Source of the DNA: Cognatiluteimonas weifangensis
Lineage (GTDB): Bacteria; Pseudomonadota; Gammaproteobacteria; Xanthomonadales; Xanthomonadaceae
Length of the DNA stretch: 64,000 nt
Assembly (NCBI RefSeq): GCF_003416885.1
Contig: NZ_QVPD01000008.1
Location: 54,039 to 118,038 of the forward strand
Direction: 5' to 3'
The position numbers and the translations under genes were made by a program. Shown here piece by piece: positions 24,077 through 38,040 of the stretch. Position 1 is the stretch's first letter. Each line of letters starts with the position of its first letter. The notes beneath the pieces were generated by a model that saw only the letters and a program-made list of their open reading frames with translations, did not search any database and had not been told where the DNA came from.

Positions 24077-24128
24077 CCCTTCGCCCCGCGCAGCGGGGAG
24101 AAGGTGGCCCGAAGGGCCGGATGAGGGG
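24077..24128. repeat. REP-like palindrome (CTCCCCGC...GCGGGGAG family), copy in sucB-lpd gap
   Basis: CCCTTCGCCCCGC/GCGGGGAGAAGG and a second small palindrome GGCCCGAAGGGCC, ending GGATGAGGGG. The reverse complement matches the cluster at 56.4-56.75 kb (CCCCTCATCCG...CCTTCTCCCCGC), so this is one dispersed family. Confidence 0.75.
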
Positions 24129-24142
24129 CGCGTTTACCGGCG

Positions 24143-25354
24143 TCACATTCCCAGCAGCATGCGATGCGGGTTCTCGAGCTGGTTCTTGATGTCCACCAGG
24201 AACAGCACCGCGTCCTTGCCGTCGATGATGCGGTGGTCGTAGCTCAGCGCGATGTACATCATCGGCGCGGCGACGACCTGGCCGTTCTCGACGATCGGGC
24301 GCTCCTTGATCGTGTGCATGCCCAGGATCGCCGACTGCGGCGGGTTGACGATCGGGGTGGACAGCAGCGAGCCGAAGGTGCCGCCGTTGGTGATGGTGAA
24401 GGTGCCGCCCTGCAGGTCCTCGAGCTTCAGACCGCCCTCGCGCGCGGCGCGGGCGTAGGCGTCGATGCCCTTCTCGACGTCGGCGAAGGTCATCCGCTCG
24501 ACGTTGCGCAGCACCGGGGTCACCAGGCCGCGGTCGGTGGAGACCGCGATCGAGATGTCGGCGTAGCCGTGGTAGATGATGTCGTTGCCGTCGACCGAGG
24601 CGTTGACCACAGGGTACTTCTGCAGCGCGTTGGCGGCGGCCTTGGCGAAGAAGCTCATGAAGCCGAGCTTGATGCCGTGGTCCTTCTGGAACTGCTCGCC
24701 CAGTTCCTTGCGCATGGCCATGACCTTGCGCAGGTTGATCTCGTTGAACGAGGTCAGCATGGCGATGGAGTTCTTGGACTGCATCAGGCGCTCGGCGATG
24801 CGGGCGCGGATGCGGGTCATCGGCACGCGCTCCTCGGGGCGGGCGCCGCCGCCGACGCCGCCGCTGCGGCCGGCGGCGTAGTTGAGGATGTCTTCCTTGG
24901 TCACCGCGCCGCGGCGGCCGGTGCCTTCGACCTGCGCGGCATCCACGCCCGCGGTCTCGGCGGCGAAGCGCGCGCCAGGCGGCAGCTGCTCGTTGGCGGC
25001 GGCGGCCCGGGCGGGCGCGGCCGCCTTGGCCGGCGCGGGAGCGGCCGCCTTGGCCGGTGCGGCGGACTTGGCCGGGGCTTCCGCCTTCGGCGTCTCGGCC
25101 TTCGGAGCCGCGGCGGCGCCTTCCTCGATCACCGCCAGCACCTGCTGGCTGGTGACCGTGGCGCCGGACTCAAAGCGGATTTCCGCCAGCACGCCATCGA
25201 CCGGCGAAGGTACTTCCAGCACGACCTTGTCGGTCTCCAGATCGACCAGGTTCTCGTCGCGCGCGACGCTGTCGCCGACCTTCTTGTTCCAGGTGGCGAT
25301 GGTGGCGTCGGAAACGGATTCCGGCAGCACCGGGACTTTGACTTCAATGGCCAT
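24143..25354 (-). CDS. sucB: 2-oxoglutarate dehydrogenase E2, dihydrolipoyl succinyltransferase
   Basis: A 403-residue E2 transferring succinyl groups from E1 to CoA. The N-terminal lipoyl domain carries the lipoylated Lys43 in [13 protein letters not shown], then an Ala/Pro/Lys-rich flexible linker (about 85-120), the peripheral subunit-binding domain ([30 protein letters not shown]) and the catalytic domain with [12 protein letters not shown] holding the active His. I chose ATG 25354 (MAIEVKVP), nine codons inside the open frame, with AGGA about 12 bases upstream. It sits 105 bp after sucA; that gap contains a GTCATTCCGGG...GGGGAATCC-type repeat. Confidence 0.96.
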   Translation of the reverse strand: MAIEVKVPVLPESVSDATIATWNKKVGDSVARDENLVDLETDKVVLEVPSPVDGVLAEIRFESGATVTSQQVLAVIEEGAAAAPKAETPKAEAPAKSAAPAKAAAPAPAKAAAPARAAAANEQLPPGARFAAETAGVDAAQVEGTGRRGAVTKEDILNYAAGRSGGVGGGARPEERVPMTRIRARIAERLMQSKNSIAMLTSFNEINLRKVMAMRKELGEQFQKDHGIKLGFMSFFAKAAANALQKYPVVNASVDGNDIIYHGYADISIAVSTDRGLVTPVLRNVERMTFADVEKGIDAYARAAREGGLKLEDLQGGTFTITNGGTFGSLLSTPIVNPPQSAILGMHTIKERPIVENGQVVAAPMMYIALSYDHRIIDGKDAVLFLVDIKNQLENPHRMLLGM

Positions 25355-25459
25355 GGCGGGCGTCCTGAGGGGTGGTGTCATTCCGGGCGGAGCGGGGAAT
25401 CCGTGGCCGCGGGGTCCGGGCCGCAGGGTCCTCGTCGCATCCGGGCGACAGGGGCGACT

Positions 25460-28291
<2,832 letters not shown>

Positions 28292-28405
28292 TATGGCGTC
28301 GGGAAGCTCGATTGGGGAGAGGTGGACGGGGTTTGCGGCCCCGGCAAGCGCCTGATCCTGCGGGAGTTCCAGCACCCCCGCGGAGACCGATACGCAAGAC
28401 TTTGA

Positions 28406-28411
28406 ATTATA
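28406..28411 (-). promoter_or_regulatory. Candidate -10 box (TATAAT) for sucA-sucB-lpd
   Basis: A consensus TATAAT on the minus strand, in a locally AT-richer patch, 115-120 nt upstream of the chosen sucA GTG. No good -35 is visible. Its position inside the longer open frame argues against upstream sucA starts. Confidence 0.6.
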
Positions 28412-28471
28412 GCCGCAGCGCTTGCCGCACTGCACCACTCCCGCACCGCCGCGGCGGCTTGCGGCCCGGGG

Positions 28472-29422
28472 TCACAGCCCGAGTGCGCGGTATTCCACGA
28501 TCGGGCGCGCGCGTTCCCAGACCCGGTCGAAGGCGGCGCGCAGCTGGCGCGCGCGGCCCGGGGCGTGGAGGTCGGCCTCGCCGTCGAAACGGTGGCCCAG
28601 GCCGCGGAAATAGAAACCGCCGGCGTCGTTGGCCAGGAACGCCGAGGGGTAGGCGCGGTCGACCGGGTCGTCGACCTCGCGGAACGCGAACACGCTGGGC
28701 AGGCGTTGCGCCAGCGCCAGCAGCGGGGCGTGGGCGCGCTGCGGCGCGGCCGCGTCCTGCAGCAGGATCCGCGCCTGGCCGCCGTGGCCGGCGGTGCCGA
28801 AGCGGCGCAGCGCCTCCAGCACTGCGGGCGCATCCAGCAGCCCGGGGTCGAGTTCGCGGCTGTAGAAGCACAGGCCGCGCCGCGCCGCCAGCACCAGCGC
28901 GGCGGTGACCGCGACCGCGGCCTCGCGGTCCTCGATCGCGCTGGCGCCGGCGAGCGTGCGCCGCATCGCCTGGTGCTCGATCCCGGCCTCCATGAAACGT
29001 TCGCCGCGCGGCTCGAAACCGTGGCGCAGGTAGAACCCGAGCGCCGTCACCTGGGCATTGAGCGTGACCTGGTGCCAGCCGCGCTGCCGGGCCTGCTGCA
29101 GCAGCGCCAGCAGCAGCGCGTCGCCGACGCCCTTGCCGCGCCACTGCGGCAGCACCGCCATGCGCCCGACCTGGGCCGGCGCTCCGGGGTGCGCCGGCGG
29201 CACCAGGCGGCCGGTGCCGATCGGCTCGCCGTCCAGCGCGCGCGCGAGCACGTGCAGGCAGCGCGGATCCAGGTCGTCGTGCTCCAGCTCGACCGGAACC
29301 CGCTGCTCGTGCACGAATACCCGGTCGCGGACCGCATGCAGGTCGGCCAGCGCCGCGGCGTAGTCCACCGGCAGCACACGGAAGGGCTCCGTGGTGTCGT
29401 CGCGGTCGCTGGCAGCGTTCAT
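28472..29422 (-). CDS. GNAT acetyltransferase with C-terminal extension
   Basis: A 316-residue protein. Residues about 12-160 form a GNAT (ElaA-like) N-acetyltransferase: VRDRVFVHEQRVPVELEHDD, the acetyl-CoA loop WRGKGVGDALL and GFYLRHGFEPRGERFMEAGIEHQAM. The remaining about 150 residues (VTAALVLAARRGLCFYSRELDPGLLD onward, with a conserved-looking FANDAGG/FRGLGHRFDGE end) are a separate domain seen fused to such GNATs in relatives; its role is unknown to me. ATG 29422 overlaps the upstream cupin gene by four bases. Substrate unknown. Confidence 0.8.
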   Translation of the reverse strand: MNAASDRDDTTEPFRVLPVDYAAALADLHAVRDRVFVHEQRVPVELEHDDLDPRCLHVLARALDGEPIGTGRLVPPAHPGAPAQVGRMAVLPQWRGKGVGDALLLALLQQARQRGWHQVTLNAQVTALGFYLRHGFEPRGERFMEAGIEHQAMRRTLAGASAIEDREAAVAVTAALVLAARRGLCFYSRELDPGLLDAPAVLEALRRFGTAGHGGQARILLQDAAAPQRAHAPLLALAQRLPSVFAFREVDDPVDRAYPSAFLANDAGGFYFRGLGHRFDGEADLHAPGRARQLRAAFDRVWERARPIVEYRALGL

Positions 29423-30702
29423 GCGTCCTCGTCCCCTGGTAGCTGGTAGTGGCCCGATTCGTACAGTGCGATCACCGCGTCGCGGCCGGCCTGCGACAGC
29501 GCGGCGTAGGCGGCGCCATCGATCGCGGCCGCGGCCGCCAGGCGGCGGGCGTCGCGCAGCGGCAGCACGAACGTCTGGCCGCTGACGTACAGGCGTGCGC
29601 CGCGGCCGGCGCGGCGCCAGGCCATGCGCGCGAACGGGTGCCGCAGCAGCCGCGCCCCGTGCTGCAGCTGCCACTCGGTCTGGATCCGCGCCGGCGGCAG
29701 CTGCGCGGCGACGATCTCGCCGGGGCTGCGGTAGGTGGTGATGAAGCGGCCGAACCAGTCGCCCAGGCGCTCGGGGTCGTTCATCCGCAGCAGGTTCAGC
29801 GCCTGCACCACGCGCTGCATGGCGGCGGCGTCGATCTCGTCGGGGTCGGCCACGGGCGTCAGGTCGGGGTCGCGGTAGCGCAGGGCGTCGTCGGCGTCCG
29901 CCGCCAGGGTGTCGACGAAATCGCCCAGCAGCTCCGCCGCCGACGGCGCGCGCATGCCGATCGAGAAGGTCAGGCAGGCGTCCTCGGCGATCCCGTGGTG
30001 CGGCACGCCGGGCGGCAGGTACAGCATGTCGCCGGGCGCGAGCAGCCACTCGTGGCTGGGGTTGAAGCGCTGCAGCAGGTCCAGGTCGCTGTCCGGGCGC
30101 TGCTGCAGCGGCGGCTCGGGGCTGGCGTCGATGCGCCAGCGGCGATGCCCCTGCGCCTGCAGCAGGAACACGTCGTACTGGTCCACGTGCGCGCCGACCG
30201 AACCGCCGGGCGCGGCGAAGGACACCATGACGTCGTCGATCCGCCAGCGCGGCAGGAAGCCGAACGCCGGCAGCAGCGCGGCGACCCCGGCGTCCCACTT
30301 GTCCACGTCCTGCACCAGCAGCGTCCAGTCGTGCTGCGGCAGGGTCGGGAACAGCTCCTCCGGGAACGGGCCGTGGCGCACCAGCCAGCGGTCGGCGTCG
30401 GCGGAGGCGGGATTGCGCTCGTGGGCGACGATCCGCGCCAGTGCCGCCTCCTCGCAGGCCAGGCCGGCCAGATCCTCGGGGCTGAGCGGGGACACGAAGC
30501 CGGGAAAGGCGTTGCGCAGCAGCAGCGGGCGCTTTTGCCAGTAGTCGCGCAGGAACTCCGCTGGCGGCATCCCCAGCGGCGGTCGCACGCCGGCATCGAT
30601 CTCGATCGGCGGCGCGCCCCTGCCTGCAGCTGTTGACGTGCCGGCGGTTCTTGCCTCGGCGGCTCTCGCGCCGGCCGGCCGACGCTGGCGTGGCGGGTTC
30701 AT
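29419..30702 (-). CDS. roxA: Cupin (JmjC-type) ribosomal protein uL16 3-hydroxylase, RoxA/YcfD-like
   Basis: A protein of up to 427 residues in the 2-oxoglutarate/Fe(II) ribosomal oxygenase group; E. coli YcfD hydroxylates an arginine of ribosomal protein L16. The metal ligands are visible as HVDQYD (His and Asp) and a distal His in PPGVPHHGIAED; FLRDYWQKRPLLLRNAFPGF is the family N-terminal motif, and a C-terminal winged-helix-like domain follows. The first about 30 residues are low-complexity and not family-like, so translation may start later (near IEIDAGVRPPLGM). Overlaps of four bases couple it both to the upstream VOC relic and the downstream GNAT. Confidence 0.87.
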   Translation of the reverse strand: MNPPRQRRPAGARAAEARTAGTSTAAGRGAPPIEIDAGVRPPLGMPPAEFLRDYWQKRPLLLRNAFPGFVSPLSPEDLAGLACEEAALARIVAHERNPASADADRWLVRHGPFPEELFPTLPQHDWTLLVQDVDKWDAGVAALLPAFGFLPRWRIDDVMVSFAAPGGSVGAHVDQYDVFLLQAQGHRRWRIDASPEPPLQQRPDSDLDLLQRFNPSHEWLLAPGDMLYLPPGVPHHGIAEDACLTFSIGMRAPSAAELLGDFVDTLAADADDALRYRDPDLTPVADPDEIDAAAMQRVVQALNLLRMNDPERLGDWFGRFITTYRSPGEIVAAQLPPARIQTEWQLQHGARLLRHPFARMAWRRAGRGARLYVSGQTFVLPLRDARRLAAAAAIDGAAYAALSQAGRDAVIALYESGHYQLPGDEDA

Positions 30703-30869
30703 GTGCAGGTGGTCCCGTCGTCGCCGCAGCCCCGGAATTGCAGCAGGCACCGGCCATGGCCGAACGGATCGGCCAGTTGCACGATCCGGCCCCAGGCCGC
30801 CCCGCGGGCCGTACCTTCAGTCATCACGCTGGCGAGGTCGGCGACGTCGATGTTGACCGGCAATGGCAT
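30699..30869 (-). pseudogene. Internally deleted VOC (glyoxalase-like) gene relic
   Basis: A 56-codon frame starting MPLPVNIDVADL, the first beta strand typical of a VOC/glyoxalase-like protein, then jumping directly to AAWGRIVQLADPFGHG and CLLQFRG, the characteristic end of the same family. The roughly 75-residue middle of a normal VOC protein of about 130 residues is missing, yet the frame is intact. I infer an in-frame internal deletion. The stop overlaps the cupin ATG by four bases (ATGA), so the remnant may persist because it couples translation of roxA. It could still be expressed as a small protein. Confidence 0.6.
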
Positions 30870-30943
30870 CCCGGCTCCGGGGCTCGGTGGGCGCGGCGGC
30901 ACTCTAGCGGCGCCGGTCTGAAAGCGGGGTCAAGGGCGGCGGC

Positions 30944-33929
<2,986 letters not shown>

Positions 33930-33936
33930 GCCCGCG

Positions 33937-34617
33937 TCACTCGCCCTTGTCGTCCTTCTCGATCTCGTCCATGCAGTCGTCGATGTCGGCCTGTTCGAGG
34001 GTCGCGTAGGGGCGGAAGGCCGGCAGCGAGGCCGCGAGCCGCTGCTGGGTGGCCAGCATCGCCGGCAGCTGCCCGCAGATCGCCCTGGCCTCCTGCTTCA
34101 ACTGCTCGGCCCTGGCCTCCACGCGCCGTTCCATCTCCTTGGTGTCGCCGCTGAAGAGCGCGCCGAGCGCCTGTCCGATCGCTTCGCCGGCAAGATCGGC
34201 GCCCTTGCTGCCGATCTCCAGGCCGGTATCGGCCACCTGGATCACCTGCGCGCGGTACCCGAGCAGCAACTTGCGCTGTGCCGGCGTGACCGCCACGGCC
34301 TTGCCTTCCACCAGCAGGTCGCCTTGCGGGCTGATCTCGGCGCGGGGGCGGGTCGCATCGGCCTTGCTCGAGGTCTGGACGCTCCAGCCGTCCACCGCGA
34401 CCTTGACGTCGTGGTCCCCGCTGATCACGAGGTTGCCCTCGTGCAGTTCCTTGCGCGCCTTGGCGATCTCCTTGTCGATGGCGCGGGCGATGTAGCCCCT
34501 ACTGCCTTCGGTCTCGGCCTCCGCTTTCGCCTGGTCGGCGGCAGGGCGGCTGCACGCCGGAAGCAGCGCAACGGCGACGAGGGCGAGCGTGAACGTGGTG
34601 TTGCGCACGAGTCGCAT
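33937..34617 (-). CDS. Lipoprotein of the YggN/DUF2884-like type
   Basis: A 226-residue predicted lipoprotein: signal peptide with lipobox LLPACS (Cys22). The mature part contains a short beta region (NLVISGDHDVKVAVDG), then PRAEISPQGDLLVEGKAVAVTPAQRKLLLGYRAQV, matching the pattern of YggN/DUF2884 periplasmic proteins, and a helical C-terminal half ending with paired Asp/Glu. The C-terminal SLPAFRPYATLE-DIDDC motif is shared with the next gene, so the two are paralogues from a tandem duplication. Convergent with fumC, 7 bp apart. Function unknown. Confidence 0.7.
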   Translation of the reverse strand: MRLVRNTTFTLALVAVALLPACSRPAADQAKAEAETEGSRGYIARAIDKEIAKARKELHEGNLVISGDHDVKVAVDGWSVQTSSKADATRPRAEISPQGDLLVEGKAVAVTPAQRKLLLGYRAQVIQVADTGLEIGSKGADLAGEAIGQALGALFSGDTKEMERRVEARAEQLKQEARAICGQLPAMLATQQRLAASLPAFRPYATLEQADIDDCMDEIEKDDKGE

Positions 34618-34629
34618 GGGTGGCTCCTG

Positions 34630-35280
34630 TCAGCGCGAGGCGAATTCCTGGCGGACATCGGCCTCGCAATCGTCGATGTCGCGCGGGGTGAGGGTCGCGT
34701 ACGGGCGGAATGCCGGCAGGCTGGCGGAAAGCCGCTGCTGGGACGCCATCACCGCCGGCAGCTCGCGGCAGATCGACAACACCATCGGCCGCACCTTCTG
34801 CTCCACCGCGCGCTCCACGCGGTGTTCGAGGCGGCCGCTCAGGGCATTGAAGAGAATGCCGATGACGTTGCTGCCGACCGCGTCGAGCGCCGCATCGGCG
34901 GCTTCCTGGCCGGCCTGGATGCCCGAGAGCGCGATGGCGACGATCTGCTGGCGATAAGCCAGCAATTGCCGGCGCTGGCTGGCGTCGATCGCCTGCATCT
35001 TGCCGTCGACCAGGAAATCGCCCGCGGGGGTGATTTCCGCCTGCGGCAGCGACATATCCGGCCTGCCGCGCCTGCCGAAGCGGAGGCTGTCGCCCAGTGC
35101 CAGGTTTTCGGTGAGCAACTCCTGGCGGGCCCTGGCCAGCTCGACGCGCACTTCCTTGCGGGCGTCGGCGAGGTCCTGGCGGACCTCGGCCGCGACGCCC
35201 TGGTCGGCGGGCCCGGCCTGCGCAGCGAGGGGCAGGGCGAGAGCGAGGAGGAGAGTGAGGGAGGTGGTGGTGGCTTTCAT
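34630..35280 (-). CDS. Periplasmic YggN/DUF2884-like protein, paralogue
   Basis: A 216-residue protein with a cleavable Sec signal (LLLALALPLAAQAGPA) rather than a lipobox. Its body parallels the downstream paralogue: AEITPAGDFLVDGKMQAIDASQRRQLLAYRQQIVAIALSGI aligns with the same region there, and it shares SASLPAFRPYATLTPRDIDDC. It precedes the lipoprotein gene by 12 bp, so they form a two-gene unit, one soluble and one membrane-anchored copy. Function unknown. Confidence 0.7.
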   Translation of the reverse strand: MKATTTSLTLLLALALPLAAQAGPADQGVAAEVRQDLADARKEVRVELARARQELLTENLALGDSLRFGRRGRPDMSLPQAEITPAGDFLVDGKMQAIDASQRRQLLAYRQQIVAIALSGIQAGQEAADAALDAVGSNVIGILFNALSGRLEHRVERAVEQKVRPMVLSICRELPAVMASQQRLSASLPAFRPYATLTPRDIDDCEADVRQEFASR

Positions 35281-35354
35281 GCGTGGTTACCCATGGTGTC
35301 TGGTCAGGGCCGATGGCCGTCGATGGCGCGACTGCTTCGCTGCGGAGCGTCCGG

Positions 35355-35374
35355 CCCGGCCTTCCATGGCCGGG
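35355..35374 (-). terminator. Weak hairpin downstream of the ABC operon
   Basis: A 7-bp stem (CCCGGCC/GGCCGGG) with 6-nt loop about 45 nt past the permease stop. There is no U-tract, so this is only a possible end or stability element. Confidence 0.3.
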
Positions 35375-35416
35375 CGTACGGCAAATCGCGCGTCGGTGCC
35401 GCGCACACGGCCTGCC

Positions 35417-36454
35417 TCAGCCCTCGTCGCGCCAGCGGCGCAGGCGGATCGCGCCGAGGATCATCGCCACGCCGGCACCCGCGCCGATCCACAGTTGCGG
35501 GGTCAGCAGCACCGAATACGTGGTCCGCAGGTCGAGCAGGTTGTGGATCGCCTCGGGGCCGCTTGCCGACGGTCCGATGCGGGCGACATCGATCCAGCTG
35601 CCGGGGGCGATGCTGAGCAGGGCGCGGGCGACGATGTTCTTCCAGAACCAGCCCGATTCCAGGTCGAACACCTGCATCAGGTCGAACCAGCTGACGAAGA
35701 TGCCGGCGAACACCGGGATCATGATCGCCCACAGGAACGGCTTGCTCTTCGCCCAGGCCGAGCACAGCAGCAGCCAGCCGGCGGTCGGCAGCGCCCACAG
35801 CGCGTACACGGGGATGCTGGCGGCCAGCTGTGCGGCGAGCTTCAACGGGCTGCCCGGGCCCCACAGCAGCGCGATCGGGTTGCCGCCATGGAACAGCACC
35901 ACCACGCTGAGCAGCAGCAGGAAACCGAGCATCGTTGCCAGTGCCGCCGCGGTGGCGAGCACCGGCGCCACCAGCAGCGCACTGGCGGCCTTGGACAGCA
36001 CGGTGTCGCGGTCCGACAGCGGCAACGACTTCCAGAACAGCACGCTGCGGTCCTTGCGGTCGTCGTACAGCGCGCCCAGGCAGTAGAAGAACACGACGAA
36101 GGCCAGCACGATGAAGGGCCAGCCGGAGGCCATCAGCAGGCTCAGGTCGATGCCGTTGGCGAGGTCGCGCATTTGTCCGGCGTCGAGCTTGCCGGTCAGC
36201 TGGCCCAGGTCCAGGCCGTTGATCATGACTTCGCCGTCGACCTGCAGCTTGCCGTCGGCCAGGGCGCGGCGGGCGGCGAACTCGCCGACTATCACCGCCA
36301 TCGCCGTGAGCAGCAGCGAAATGCCGCCGGCGACCAGCGGCGCCCACAGGAAGCCGCCCTTGTGCTCCCAGAATTCGCGCCGCAGCAGCAGCCTGAACTT
36401 GTGGGTGGCGTGCGCGACCGCGACCGGCGCGCGCGATTGGGTGATTGCGTTCAT
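35417..36454 (-). CDS. ABC transporter permease
   Basis: A 345-residue integral membrane protein with about six hydrophobic helices (for example FLWAPLVAGGISLLLTAMAVIV, PFIVLAFVVFFYCLGAL, LATMLGFLLLLSVVVLF, PFLWAIMIPVFAGIFVSW). YDDRKDRSVLFWKSLPLSDRDTVLSK is the cytosolic coupling segment typical of ABC-2 type exporters of this operon type. The ATG overlaps the ATPase stop by four bases. Substrate unknown; YtrA-controlled relatives respond to cell-envelope stress or peptide antibiotics, which is family knowledge only. Confidence 0.85.
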   Translation of the reverse strand: MNAITQSRAPVAVAHATHKFRLLLRREFWEHKGGFLWAPLVAGGISLLLTAMAVIVGEFAARRALADGKLQVDGEVMINGLDLGQLTGKLDAGQMRDLANGIDLSLLMASGWPFIVLAFVVFFYCLGALYDDRKDRSVLFWKSLPLSDRDTVLSKAASALLVAPVLATAAALATMLGFLLLLSVVVLFHGGNPIALLWGPGSPLKLAAQLAASIPVYALWALPTAGWLLLCSAWAKSKPFLWAIMIPVFAGIFVSWFDLMQVFDLESGWFWKNIVARALLSIAPGSWIDVARIGPSASGPEAIHNLLDLRTTYSVLLTPQLWIGAGAGVAMILGAIRLRRWRDEG

Positions 36455-37329
36455 GCGTAGGTTCCCTTCATCGTGGCGACGAACAGATCGGCCAGGCCGG
36501 GGGTGCGGGTTTCGCCGAAGGCGGCGAGCCGCGGCTGCGGCACGCCGTCGAACAGCATCACGGTCTTGCCGAACGGCAGCGCGCGTTCGTCGATCGGCTT
36601 CAGCGCGCGCGCGGCCTCGAGGCTGCCGGCGTCGACCAGGACCTCGACGTAGCGCTCGCCGACGGCGTCCATCGGCGCTTCCAGCACCATCCGGCCGTCG
36701 CGGATGAACATCACGTCGGTGAGGATGTGCTCGACCTCCTCGACCTGGTGGGTGGTGATCAGGATGGTCTTGTCCTCGTCGAAGTAGTCCTCCAGCAGGC
36801 GCTGGTAGAACTGCTTGCGGTAGAGGATGTCCAGGCCCAGCGTGGGCTCGTCGAGCACCAGCAGCCTGGCGTCGATCGCCATCACCAGGGCCAGGTGCAG
36901 CTGCACGATCATGCCCTTGGACAGCTCGCGCACCCGCGACTTCGGCTTGAGCTGGGTATGGGCCAGGAAGCGCTCGCAGCGGGCGCGGTCGAAGCGCGGG
37001 TGCACCCCGGCGACGAACTCGATCGCCTCGCGCACGCGGATCCAGCGCGGCAGCACGGCGACGTCGGCGATGAAGCAGACGTCGTTCATCAGCTCGTCGC
37101 GCTGGGTCCGCGGGTCGCGGCCGAGCACGCTCAGCTCGCCCTCGAACGGGATCAGGCCGAGGATCGCCTTCAGTGCCGTGGTCTTGCCGGCGCCGTTGGG
37201 ACCGATCAGGCCGACGATGCGGCCGGCCGGGATCTCGAAACTGGCGCCGTCGAGCGCGAGCTTGTCCTTGTAGGCCTTGCGCAGGCCGCGCGCGCTGACG
37301 ACGCGGTCGCTGTTGCTGGCGGCGTTCAT
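36451..37329 (-). CDS. ABC transporter ATP-binding protein
   Basis: A 292-residue nucleotide-binding subunit. Walker A GPNGAGKTT, signature ELSKGMIVQLHLAL (a degenerate LSGGQ as in related exporters), Walker B LLVLDEPTLGLD and switch-His ITTHQ are present. The ATG at 37329 follows the gntR-type gene with a four-base overlap and the end overlaps the permease start, so regulator, ATPase and permease are translationally coupled. The ATPase pairs with the permease at 35417-36454 as a half-size homodimeric-type exporter. Confidence 0.92.
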   Translation of the reverse strand: MNAASNSDRVVSARGLRKAYKDKLALDGASFEIPAGRIVGLIGPNGAGKTTALKAILGLIPFEGELSVLGRDPRTQRDELMNDVCFIADVAVLPRWIRVREAIEFVAGVHPRFDRARCERFLAHTQLKPKSRVRELSKGMIVQLHLALVMAIDARLLVLDEPTLGLDILYRKQFYQRLLEDYFDEDKTILITTHQVEEVEHILTDVMFIRDGRMVLEAPMDAVGERYVEVLVDAGSLEAARALKPIDERALPFGKTVMLFDGVPQPRLAAFGETRTPGLADLFVATMKGTYA

Positions 37330-37694
37330 CGCGAGCCTCCCTGGGCGGACTTCAGCAGTTCGTCGGCGCGCAGGCCCAGGCGCTGGATGCGCTCGATCAC
37401 CTGTGGCCATTCCTCGGTCAGGAAACGCTCGCGTTCGCTGGCCAGCAGCTTCTTCGATGCTTCTTCGGTCACGTACATTCCCAGTCCCCTGCGTTTTTCC
37501 ACGAGCGCCTCGTCCGCCAGTTCCTGGTAGGCGCGCGAGACGGTGATCGGATTGAGCTGGTACTCGGCCGCCACCTGCCGCACCGAGGGCAGGGCGTCGC
37601 CGGGCTTGAGCACGCCATCGAGCATCATCGCGACGACGCGCTCCTTGAGTTGGCGGTAGATCGGAGCGCCGTCGCTCCACTGGATCGCGGTCAT
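37326..37694 (-). CDS. GntR family regulator, YtrA subfamily
   Basis: A 122-residue repressor-like protein: GntR winged helix (residues about 10-77, PIYRQLKERVVAMMLDG...LPSVRQVAAEYQLNPITVSRAYQELADEALVEKRRG) with only a short helical tail for dimerisation, the hallmark of the YtrA subfamily that is encoded with ABC exporters. It is second in a four-gene operon and overlaps the ATPase gene. A 24-bp inverted repeat overlapping the operon's -10 box (38017-38040) is the likely binding site, implying autorepression. Confidence 0.92.
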   Translation of the reverse strand: MTAIQWSDGAPIYRQLKERVVAMMLDGVLKPGDALPSVRQVAAEYQLNPITVSRAYQELADEALVEKRRGLGMYVTEEASKKLLASERERFLTEEWPQVIERIQRLGLRADELLKSAQGGSR

Positions 37695-37697
37695 GGC

Positions 37698-37991
37698 TCA
37701 GCTCCCGAGGCGGCGCAGGCCCTGCGCGAAAGAGAAGTAGGGCAGCGCCAGCGCGGCGCGGGTACGGCGCAGGTGGCGGCCGGCATCGGTCGCCTCGGCG
37801 GCGTCGGGGCGGGGGGCGTCGGTGGCGGTTTCCAGCGCGGTGGCCTCGGCCGGGGAGGCCGCCTCGGCGGTCAGCGCCAGCGACGCTGCGGACGGCGGCG
37901 GCGGTTGGGGCGTGCCGGCGAGCAGCAGCAGGGTGAACACCGTGGCCGTCGCCGACAGGGCCGTCACGGTGTGTTGGAGTTTGCGGGTCAT
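37698..37991 (-). CDS. Small membrane-anchored or secreted protein, first gene of the YtrA operon
   Basis: A 97-residue protein beginning MTRKLQHTV, with one hydrophobic segment (about residues 8-27, ATVFTLLLLAG) that could be a signal anchor, a Pro/Ala/Glu-rich low-complexity middle and a distinctive end RAALALPYFSFAQGLRRLGS. It lies three bases before the regulator gene and directly behind the promoter, which supports it being expressed. I do not recognise the family; it may be an accessory of the exporter. Confidence 0.6.
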   Translation of the reverse strand: MTRKLQHTVTALSATATVFTLLLLAGTPQPPPPSAASLALTAEAASPAEATALETATDAPRPDAAEATDAGRHLRRTRAALALPYFSFAQGLRRLGS

Positions 37992-38016
37992 GGCAGACGT
38001 CCTGCTCTGGGGGACT

Positions 38017-38040
38017 GGTGTTGTATGCAACTATAACACC
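38017..38040. promoter_or_regulatory. Likely YtrA-type operator
   Basis: An inverted repeat with arms GGTGTTnTA and TAnAACACC separated by 6 nt. It overlaps the -10 box of the operon promoter, as expected for a repressor site. The form resembles known YtrA-subfamily operators (GTGT...ACAC dyads). Confidence 0.75.

Noticed and set aside
28292..28438. Longer SucA N-terminus
   Set aside because: The extra 49 residues are unlike SucA, and the TATAAT promoter lies within them.
30703..30902. Complete small VOC protein
   Set aside because: The central strands and metal ligands of a VOC fold are absent, so an internal deletion is a better account.
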